From assembly GCA_015657535.1 (NCBI GenBank), contig JADHZB010001978.1:1-64000 (forward strand): a stretch of DNA of 64,000 nucleotides, written 5' to 3'. This document shows, in pieces, positions 1 to 9,700 of this stretch (the stretch's first letter is position 1; each line of letters begins with the position of its first letter). The DNA is from Nephromyces sp. MM_2019. Lineage: Eukaryota; Apicomplexa; Aconoidasida; Nephromycida. The position numbers and the translations under genes were made by a program. The notes under the pieces were generated by a model, which worked only from the letters and a program-made list of their open reading frames with translations, was not told the origin of the DNA and did not search any database.

Positions 1-454
1 GTGTGTGTGTGTGAGTTGATTTGCTCGCTAAGATGCTCATCATATCTTTAAGCTTCATGCTTTCATCTTTACGCCTCCACGTGTGTGTGAAATTACTCCA
101 TAAGAATATGCATAAGCTGAAGTTTTTCCACACTAGTTTTTTTGGTTTTTGGAAGGAAAACTTGCTTGATTTGTTCATTTTTGTGTGTGTTTCGCTTTGT
201 TGGCTTCTTAGTCCTTCACGTTTCAGCTCACGCACACAACCATATGTCTTCTGTGTGTGCTCAAAAATACAAAGAAAGACACATAATGCCATTTTTTTGC
301 TGCTCTTACGCTAAAACGAGTTTTTTTTGTGGTTTTATTTACATTTTTGTGTTTGAGGTTTGTCTTCAACTCTTTCTTCGCACAAATACCTTGAAAACAT
401 CTCTGGGAGGCATGCATAAAGGTGTGTGTTGTTTGCTTCTTCTCGCTTTTTCAG

Positions 455-1500
455 CGTTTTCTATGAAGTTTATGTGATGTCGGAAGTTTTCATGACTCCT
501 CCCGCTTCAAAGGACTCTGCTAGGCATTGCGACGCAATTGTTTCCTTGGAGAAGCACTTTAGGGTAAAATAAGCCACAAAAAAGGAGCGAATAATGTGTG
601 TTTATGTGTATGACTGTGTGTTTGATTATGCATCTGTTGGTGTGTTTGATTGCGAATCGTTTTCTATGCTTGACTATCCATCTCTTGTGTATGTATGTTT
701 GATTATTTATGTGTGTGTGTGTGTGTGTGTGTGTATGTTTATGCATGTGTTTGTGTGTTTTTGTTGTTATCCATGATTTGTTTTTATTCTGCGTGTGTTT
801 GGGTGCTCCGTTGTATATCTGTGTGTGTGTGTGTGCATGTTTTTTGTTTCCCTCTCTGTGTTTTGTGGCTGTTTGCCCACACGTTTTGGTGATTATCATA
901 GGAACCCAAGCTGTGTTTTCCTCGAAAAACTGCCGGTGTACGTACAGCGGCAGAACTTTTAGTTTTTATCTGCTGCCTGCTTCATTTTTTCGTTAGAATC
1001 CTGCATTTTCGGTATATTTTATTTCAGCATATTCTCATTAGTTTCATGCTGTTTTGAGTAGCCTGCTGCCAGTTTGTACGTATGCATACTCGTATTTTTC
1101 TTTGTGTGTGCCTCTGTGTGTGCGTGTGTCTGTATATCTCTGCATCTTTTTCTTTCTACTGTTTTTTGTGGCCCTTTTTGCAGAGTGTGTTTTTAATGTT
1201 TTGAAGAGGTTCTTTGTTTGACAAGCGTACGTACACTCCTAAACACATTGAATTATCTTTGCCAAAAAAAATCTCAGAAAATTTTTTTTGGCAAAGATAA
1301 TTCCTTTGATACTGCTTGCTGGCTTTTTCAAAAATCGCTTTTTTCCCTCTTCATCATACTTTCAGGATCCTCAGTTTCTTCGGAATCTCAACGCTGATGA
1401 AATTCTACTGAGAATTCTTGTTCAAGTCAAGAAAAAATATCTTTTTGCTGATTCTGTGGAAAAAGTGATGAAGAAGATACTTTTCCTCATTCCAAAGTAA
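455..1500 (+). CDS. 3' part of an unidentified gene, two exons (455-563, 1366-1500)
   Basis: Two exons join in phase 0. The first runs from a T-rich acceptor (TTTTTCAG, ending at 454) to a GTAAAA donor at 564. The second starts after a TTTCAG acceptor at 1366 and ends at TAA 1498-1500. If the ATG at 477 is the start, the product is a 73-aa protein beginning MSEVFMTPPASKD. The frame is also open back to the acceptor at 455, so it may instead be the C-terminal end of a longer protein whose earlier exons lie before the window. The second exon encodes a helical, Leu/Lys-rich tail (DPQFLRNLNADEILLRILVQ at its start). I do not recognise a family. The support is codon-like composition, matching phase and good splice signals; both exons are short. 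Confidence 0.5.
711..734 (+). repeat. (GT)n microsatellite
   Basis: An uninterrupted GT run inside the intron of the gene ending at 1500. GT-rich imperfect sequence continues on both sides (about 595-850). Confidence 0.9.
937..946. repeat. Intronic palindromic element, copy 1 (TGTACGTACA)
   Basis: A ten-base perfect palindrome within the 564-1365 intron. It belongs to the GTGTAYGTACAC family that recurs in the pinin introns. Confidence 0.6.
1227..1236. repeat. Intronic palindromic element, copy 2 (GTACGTACAC)
   Basis: A second copy in the same intron. The left arm is imperfect (GCGTAC instead of GTGTAC), and the right flank ACACTCC matches the copy at 11056. Confidence 0.55.
1250..1303. repeat. 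Perfect 23-bp inverted repeat with 8-nt loop
   Basis: The left arm 1250-1272 (GAATTATCTTTGCC, eight A, T) is exactly complementary to the right arm 1281-1303. The loop is CTCAGAAA (1273-1280). It sits in the intron about 60 bases before the acceptor at 1365. An RNA copy would fold into a 23-bp hairpin. The function is unknown; it could be a miniature transposon remnant, a small-RNA precursor or an intron-structure element. Confidence 0.9.
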
Positions 1501-3628
1501 CAAAATACGTTTTTAGGATGATTTTGGAAGCATAATTTATATATGAGAGATACAAGAGAGTAGAATGAGAGCTATGCTAGAATTAGAGATTTTTTAATAG
1601 AGACTAGACTCCGAGTTTGCCTAGAAAAACCCTCCTCCTTCTTCTTCTGTGTGTGTGTGTGCTCTTTTTTTGCTGTTCTTTATGGTTTTCTTGTGAGAAA
1701 TGGAGATTTTCGGATTAAACCCCAACACATCCAACATATAAGCCAAAATCTGCCATTTTTTTTATCGCTTGCTTCTACTCTGGAGCCCTTCTCTTCTTTA
1801 AACACACGGAGTTTTTGTTTTGGTTTGTACCCTTTAGTTTATCTTCTTCTCTTTAAATATTTATGCTCAGATTTCCTGCTTTCGTCCAAATTATGCTCTT
1901 ATTTTATGTTGGATTCTTTTTGGCCAGAATTCGCTGCATCTTACTGCTTCCTATAGTTAAATCGCCAAAGAATTTGTTTATTTCGCTCATTTCCGTGTGT
2001 GCTTGCTCATTTCTGTGTTTCTAGGGGCATATTCTTGAGAGTGGATACCTAAACCCTGGAAGAGGCTGAATGAGATACTATGTGTGTTCTTTTGTCTGCT
2101 AATTGCATGTTCCTCTTTCTGCTTTATTGTGCACTATATATGTAGAGAAAGCAAGGAAACGCTTTGGCTTTGGGGGAATTTGATGTTGAATGTGTGTGTG
2201 AATGTGTCTTTTGCTTGTGTACGTTTATGTGTGCCTTTGTGTGGACATCTTCCTATTATTTAAACAGCATTTTCCCCTGAGTTCCAGTGTGCAAATTCTC
2301 CTGTGTGCTCCTGTGCTCCTCTGTCTACTTTCGTGTGTGCGAACTCACCAGCCCTCTGCTTTATTCCGCTCGATGTTTACGAGTTTAATCATCAGTTTCC
2401 TCAGTTTTTGCGTCATCAATTGATAGAAAATCCTCCACACGCCTAAAAAAGCTCATATTATCCGTAGAGTGTGCCTTTAAGCCTTAAACTAGCTCCTTCA
2501 GCGCCGTTATTTCATTATAATCTATATTGCCTCAATGTAGAGACAGAAAGGCAGAAGTACGAGCAATCAAGCGCTCCCGTTGGAGTCTTTTTGGAGGTTT
2601 TTCGCCTTTTTTCACGCAAATTTTCATTGATTTCATGTGCAATCATAATCAGTTTTGAAGATGAAGCAAAAAGACGAAGAGGTTTGCAGTCTTATTCTCT
2701 TTATATTAGCGCCAAATTCATTCCAAAAAAGCGATTATTAGCTTCAGTGTTACGGCTTCTACTCACCTCTTCTGCTTCCACAAGGGGAGGAAAAACTTTT
2801 TTTGTATAAAAAAGATATGGCGGAAACCTTTTTAAAAAATATCATGCTGAACACAAAGAAGGGATTAGAGAGAAGGTATGCAATGGGAAAATAAATAATC
2901 TCTCATCATCTTCGATCATCCATTACTTGCGAGTGTTTCTGCGTTTTTTTTTGTAAAAATCTACTGCTAATCAAGATTTGGGTAAGACCGGCGCTGAATC
3001 CGAGAAATACTAACATCTGTTTGATTGAGGCTTTGAAGGGTTTATTTCTTCAGATAAGACAGCGAATATGCAGCGTCTATATGCTTTTTTCACTTTGGTT
3101 TATTTAGTTTTACCCTGAAAAGAAACAAGGAAAAAATATTGAGCAAAGCGTCCGCGAAAAGCCCGAAAAAACATCTTAAAAGTCTGCAAAACATCTAGAA
3201 AGCCTGAAAAAACATCCAAAGTTTACCCATTCCTTTTTACTCGAATTTCATGTTTTTCAAAGGCAACCTACCTTTTTTTGAATTGCAATCAAAAGGGCTT
3301 TTCTCGGTCAATTTTTAAGCGGCAGCGGCTCTTTTGCTGGTTTCTTCTGCGAGTAATTGCCTGTAAAGTTGAAATTATCTGGTACCAACCACAGAATTAA
3401 AAGGAGAAATCCACGCAAGTCAGAAAAAATATAACAAATGGACAAAATGCAGCTTATGGCGTTGCTCAATCAAAAGGCAAAATATCTACCAAAATTTGCT
3501 CGCTTTGTTTGCTTTTTGGTCAAACAATTTCCTAAATTACAACGAAACTTTTAAGATTTTCAGAAGAAAAAATCTCACGCAAATTTTGTTCGGAATTTTT
3601 GTTTGCTTCCACGCGCTGCAATCTGTTT

Positions 3629-3826
3629 GTGTAGCTCTCTCTGTGTGTGTAGCTCTCTCTGTGTGTGTAGCTCTCTCTGTGTGTGTAGCTCTCTCTGTGT
3701 GTGTTGCTCTCTCTGTGTGTGTAGCTCTCTCTGTGTGTGTAGCTCTCTCTGTGTGTGTAGCTCTCTCTGTGTGTGTAGCTCTCTCTGTGTGTGTAGCTCT
3801 CTCTGTGTGTAGCTATTAGCTCTCTC
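3629..3826 (+). repeat. 18-bp minisatellite (AGCTCTCTCTGTGTGTGT)n
   Basis: About ten tandem copies, nearly identical; one copy has TTGCTC in place of TAGCTC, and the last is shortened. The unit combines a CT run and a GT run. The period is a multiple of three, so all frames stay open and yield a repetitive pseudo-peptide (SVCVAL...). This is not a gene. Confidence 0.92.
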
Positions 3827-4261
3827 TCATAAAGCGAAAACACGTCAAAATTTCTTCCTTTGAAGTGTGTAGAAATCACCTTCAGAGGATTCCTTAAATT
3901 CCACTTGACTCTCTAAAACTACGAAAAAGTGTGTGTGAGAGAAATTCTTGAGTTGACAGTGGTATTCTAGCAGTTCTTCGATAAGAATTATAGAGCAGAC
4001 TATCCAAGCCTAGAAACCTCACTTAAAGTAGCTGATACTTCCTCCTTTGGCATTTATTTGGAGATCTCATTAGGTAAAAAGTGCGAATTTGCTTTCCGCC
4101 GATCATTCTCATCATCGCGGAAGAGCAAATGCTGAAAGAAAGCTTATTTTCATCTATGAGGAGGGAGAGAGACACACACACACAATACAGATTGAGATAC
4201 ACTGGATGATGCTGAAGGGAGTGCTACCTTGCTCAAGCCTATGCTCTTTTTGGTGGCTAGC

Positions 4262-4450
4262 TCTGTGTGTGTGTGTGCTCTCTCTGTGTGCGTGCTCTCT
4301 GTGTGTACATGTGTGCTTTCTCTCTCCTCTCTGTGTGCTCTCTCTTTCTCTCGATGTGTTTGCTCTCTATCTATAAGCTCTCCCTTTTATGTGTCCTCTT
4401 TCTGTTCTCTCTCGCTCTTCTCTCTTCTCTCTCACTCTTCTTTCTAGGCT
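4262..4450 (+). repeat. GT and CT low-complexity tract
   Basis: Runs of GTGTGT alternate with CTCTCT over about 190 bases (for example TCTCTCCTCTCTGTGTGCTC), without a fixed unit length. Confidence 0.7.
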
Positions 4451-5487
4451 CTCTTCTCTCCTCGCTAACACACATCACAATATCTCTCACTCTCTGGAAG
4501 TGTGTGTTTCGAGCTTATTTCCCCATATTTTCCCTTTAAAGCTAATAGGGATTGGTGCTGGTTTGCAGCATTCTCCTAGAGCTTCCCTCAGTGTTAGCTT
4601 TCAGTGCTTTTTTGTAGGCAAAAACCTTCAATAGAATTTCTTCTATTGACTTGACGTAGACTTCCTACTTATTAAAGCATTCTTTTCAAAGAAAACCCTT
4701 CTTTGACGCTATGTAATACCACCAGCCTTTAAAATGTCATACACACACAATTTCAGCGCTTCTTCGCAGTAGCAATCTCCTCCCTCTTCTTCCAACAAGA
4801 AAAGCGGTTTTGTAGAAAAATTGCAAAGTGCGGCGTATATAGCCCAAAACCTCGGAGAGGCGCGTTTCAGCGTGCGTTTTTGAGGCGGTACTCCATATTG
4901 TTGCGGATAGGAGAAGTTTGAAGAAGACGAAGAGTAAGTTTCAAACTCTTTTCACAGTTCTCCCTCCTCTTTGTGGAGGGAGAGTGAAAAATGTGCCTTT
5001 TTTCTGTGTGTGAAGAGGAGGAAATCTTCCTGCTCATTGCAGGAAGTTTTGATGAATTCACTGTCTTTTGTGTGGGTCTTTTAGGACTTCGGAACTCTTA
5101 TGTTTTATTGTGAAATTTAGAGGATTAGGAGGAGGTTTTTTGGGTGATTTGGGGTATTTCTGTCATTTTTCGCTGCTTGTTTCTATTTTCCTGCATCATT
5201 CTTCTTTTTCCTGCTTTTTTGGTTTTTTTCGCTATTTTTCGCTCCCTCTGCTTCTTCTTCCTCCCTCTCCCCCTCTATTTAACAATTTTCGTTGTTTTCT
5301 TTTGTACATTTATGCGGTTTCCCCCCCCCTTAAAGCTCTATCGCTAAGCCCCATTGCTTCTTGATGCTTCCCTATCACTCTACACACTGAAGGAGAGAAG
5401 AATCACACCTACTTATTTGCAAAATCTCCACTTTTTTGCCGCTCAGTTTCCCCATCCTCCTGCAGGTTAACGCAGCTACTTGTGCAG

Positions 5488-6671
5488 ATGATGGCAAACA
5501 GTGAAAATGAGGCTCAGCTGCATCATCAGATACGACAGCTGGTGCATGAGCGAGATGTTTTGAATGATAGGTTGAGGGCTTTAACTGCAGGCCGTGGAGG
5601 GAGAGGAGGTGGTGGGGGTGTTTCTGGAGGAAGAGGAGGAGCTTCTGGAGGCAGGGGGAGTAGAGCTAATAATGATGCCTTCAGCAGAGGAAAGATGGTT
5701 CGTCAGGGTTATTTTGATTCTACACACGTGAACAATGCAGGTAAGAAACTTTGAAGATGTTTGAGATTGGGCGTTTTAGAATGCAAAAATATGCGTGTGT
5801 ATGTGTGTGTGTGGTTTTGATTTCCATGTCTTTTGAGGATTTGAGATGATTTATCGGGTTTTGTAGACATTTATTTATGCATGTATGTGTGTGTAATTTT
5901 CCTTCTCTTACGAACATTATGTAAAGCTGATTTTTTCTGCATTTTTTTCATATTAGAGGGAATAATATGTCTTAATTTTTTTTTTTGCTAGTGTATGTAC
6001 ACTGAGTTTTTCAATGTGAACGTTTTGATGATAAATTTTTCTCCAGTTGTTAGTGGAGCGTAGAATGCAGCATGGCTAGCAAGCCTTTTAGGCTCTTCAG
6101 CTTCCTCTCAAAACCAGGAAACATACGAATTTCCTTCACAGATAAAAATTTTGAAGTTACCAGCTTTTTCAGCAACTGAAGCTAAACTTTTTTTTTTTAA
6201 GCAGATAGAATGTATGAAACTGAAGTTTCCTCTTGCGTTTACTAACATTGATTAGAGAAAATGCTTCACCTTTTTACTTGAATGGCTGAGAAGACATTCT
6301 TTCTTGTAGAGTTTGCGTTTCGCACACAGAGGCTCTGTTTTTGGGTCTTCTTCCTCTATTTTGATGTTGCTTGCTCACAAAGCATCTTTTTTGTGCATTT
6401 TCTACCTCTTGTTTCCTAGCTCTTCTGTTTCATTTTTTCTTCTTGAAAAATGTCCAAACTCCAGTACTTATAAAGCCGTTTTTGAGCTTCTTTATAGGCG
6501 CAGAACAGCATTCTACAGCAACTTTGCCTATGAAACGACAAAGGGTGAGCGAAAAAGAGCAGAAAAGCCTCTTAACATCTAAATTTGAGCGAGTGTAGTT
6601 TTTCTTGTATAACAGTGTGTGTGTGTGTTTGTATGTGTGTGTGTGTGTTTGTGTGTTTGTATGTGTGTGTG

Positions 6672-6733
<62 letters not shown>

Positions 6734-9700
6734 AGTATTGTGTGTATATATTGTGGATGTGCTTCTGTGTATGTATCTATGTATTTCCCTGTGTGTGTAT
6801 CTATGTGTCTCCCTGTGTGTGTCAGCGCATATTTGTGCATAGTAGCTCTTTTATCATTTGTAATGATTAATTTGAGGCTGATTATGTGTGTGTTATTTCA
6901 GGATGGACCCCCCCTTGCCTCTCAATCATATTCTTTCGAAGGACCTGAATTTGAAGTGGAAAAGAGAGTGAGTTGTTCTCTAAAGCCTTTGTGTGTGTGT
7001 GTCATCTTCAAAAATATGAGGATGTGTGCTGCATCGTATTGCTCCGGCTGTTTATTCGTGTTTCCTTAACCTTTTCTTTAATCTTCTTTATTGTAGGTAG
7101 TATAGCATTGAGTTCTGTTGCTATGGTAGGACTTTGCTTTACACGTTGCTTGAGCTCCTATATGTGTGTGTATGTGATATGTGTGTTTCTATGTAAGTGT
7201 GTGTGTCTAAGCATCTTCGTGTGTGTGTCTAAGCATCTTCGTGTATGTGTGGGTATCTATGGATGTTTTTCTGTGTATGCGTTTATCTTCCATCTATTCC
7301 CTGTGTGTGATGGCTTTTTAAACTCATTCCTTCTTTTTATTTCGCTGCTCTGTGTGTGTGCGAATCTTTCAATCTTTTATTTCTCTTTACTCTTTATGAG
7401 AAGATCCTCTTTTCGAACGTCCTGTCTCATCTGCATGCACCATATCTGGCAGCAGTGTACGTACACTCGGTAAAAGTAAAATTCAGTGGATTTCTGCGAT
7501 TTATCGCTGCCTTTTAACATTTTTTCTTAATATAACTAACAGGCTTTGTGCCTGTGTGTTTGTTGATACTTTCGATGAGTTTCTCTGTGATCAATCTGCT
7601 TTTTTTTCTTTGTTTTCCGCTGTCTGCTTGTGTGTTTGTTTTTCTGTTGAAGCTTACGGTTTTAATTGCTGCCTTTTTAGCCTAAGATGGAGTCCGATGA
7701 GCAGCTTCAAAGCAGAAATCGTCGTATGTTAAACGTTGGATTGCTTGGCCATCTTCATAGAGCCAAAGAGCAGCTGCAAAAGGAGGAGAAAACTCAGCAG
7801 GTAGTGAAGCATTTTGGTGTGTGTGCTGTGATATTTCTGTACGTGTTGCGTTATGTATTAGTATTTTTTTTGTGTGTTCCTATGATTCTCTATGTGTGTG
7901 TTCCTATGATTCTCTATGTGTGTGTTCCTATGATTCTCTATGTGTGTGTTCCTATGATTCTCTATGTGTGTGTTCCTATGATTCTCTATGTGTGTGTTCC
8001 TAAGTTTCTCTCTGTGTATTCCTTCCTTTCTCTGCATGTGTTCGTACCTAGCTTTTTCTCTGTGTGTGTGCTCCTATGATTCTCTGTGTGTGTGTGTGTG
8101 TGTCTATTTTTTTCCTCTTTTTTCTCATCTTCACAGCGCGTTTCACTGGAATTTTTGCTGAATCAAACCCTCTTTCTTCATTTTATGCACGACCTACCTC
8201 ATTCTACACTCTCTTAGCCGTAAAATCTTCAATTGCTACTCAAAGTTTTCCAGAATTTGCAGTATTCTCTGTTATACGATTCTCCACATTTTTACTGCTT
8301 AATAGTAATATCGTTTTCTTCAGTTGGTTGATATAAAAAACGCGTTTCCAGATATCCTACATCCTTGTGTGTAGTTGAGGGTAGTATGCAAAGAGGTGTA
8401 TGTACACTGCACTTTCTATACCAGTGTATGTGCTGTTCTACTTTCTCAGGCTCAGATGCATAAGCTTCAGGAGCAACGGGTGGAAGAAAAGCTCAATTTT
8501 GGAAGAAAAAATCTTTCTGAGATGAGGAAGAGAGATTTTGAGGTAAAAAAAAAGTTTAGAGCTCATCTTCTTTCAAATGTTGTAGTTATTTAGGCTTGAA
8601 GTGATTTGTAGGGGACTGCGTGCTGAAGGAGGGGTCTAGAATCACACACATAGGCACACACACAAAGAGAGGTTTTTTTTTTTGGGGGTCCTGGGGGATA
8701 GTTTCACACATTTTTAGGTCTGAAAGGTGGTCGTACGCACATCCGCATGACTGAACTGATAGACGAGCAAGTTGACCTGACTGAGGTGATAGACACACAC
8801 TTCGTCATCTCTGAACTGATAGACACACATACCATACCATAACATAACCCTGAAACACATCTCCATAACTGCCATGATACGCACACTTCGCCTTAACAGC
8901 CCTCATATACACACACTCACATCCCCATAACATAAGCCTCACACACATACACACACACACACACACACACAATCTCATTGCTAATCCAGGCTCTAGTCAG
9001 CTTTAAAGCCTCTGCTTCATTTGTGTAAATCGGAGACCAGTTGTCTCTAAGTTATACGTGTGTGTTTCTTTGTGTGCTTGTGCTGCTTAGGAGCAAAGAT
9101 CTGCGGATGTGCGCAGGGTTGGAGAGGTTCAAGACCAGCTAGCTGCTATGGAGGGCGAACTTCTGGTATGATAGCTTAAGAATACGTCGCACACATACAC
9201 CTCACACGCTTTCCGACTGTATGTACACTGAACTTATGTCACATTAAAGGCATCAATTTGAGATGGGGGGGTTGCATAATTCTCAAGAGAGGGGGGTTCC
9301 TTTGAGAGGAGGCTGGTGGTGTGTGAGAGAAAGAGGCTGCTGGTGTGTTGAAGGTTTTTTGTGTTGGGAGGGAGTGGAAGAGTTATGTTATACGCACCCA
9401 CTCCTTATGATGAATTACTGTGTAATTTAATGTGCTAATTTTTCTTCCTTTTTTTTCGTCATCTTCATCTTCTTCTTAATCTTCTTCAGAGAATGCATCT
9501 AACTAAGCACTATCAAAGTATGAAGAATTTCTTCAGTACAACGTAAGAAAATGATGCTTTCCGCTCGTCTTGTTTGTATATGCTTTTGGTGTATTTTTCG
9601 ATGCAAGGCTATGCCTATGAGTGTGTGTGTGCATCTGTGTGCTGTAATCTTTTTTGTTTTGCTCCTTTGTTGTTGCGTGTGTATCTATTTGTGCCAGTGT

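Larger units (their letters stand above)
1501..5487. other. Spacer between two + strand genes, GT/CT-rich
   Basis: There is no supported coding exon here. It holds GT-rich and CT-rich low-complexity sequence, the 18-bp minisatellite at 3629-3826 and a CT/GT tract near 4260-4450. The part near 4860-5060 contains short inverted repeats, such as TCTCCCTCC with GGAGGGAGA around 4960-4985, and intron-like GTAAG and CAG signals. It may therefore be the 5' untranslated or promoter region of pinin. That last point is inference. Confidence 0.4.

Noticed and set aside
2471..2809. 112-codon frame in the spacer
   Set aside because: It begins at a non-ATG codon, has no landmarks, and its length is only modestly above chance; no exon chain was found.
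3629..3826. CRISPR-like array
   Set aside because: Units are contiguous tandem copies without unique spacers, in a eukaryotic spacer.
3496..3879. Long open frames on both strands across the 18-bp repeat
   Set aside because: The repeat period is a multiple of three without stop codons, so the open frames are automatic and encode only a repeated peptide.
6430..7473. Several open frames of 85-166 codons in both directions
   Set aside because: They arise from (GT)n sequence (Cys-Val or His-Thr repeats) inside pinin introns; the real exons here are 6498-6544 and 6902-6967.
7687..8336. A 130-codon frame continuing past pinin exon 4
   Set aside because: The part after 7800 is the 24-bp intronic minisatellite; exon 4 ends at a GTAGTG donor in phase with exon 5.
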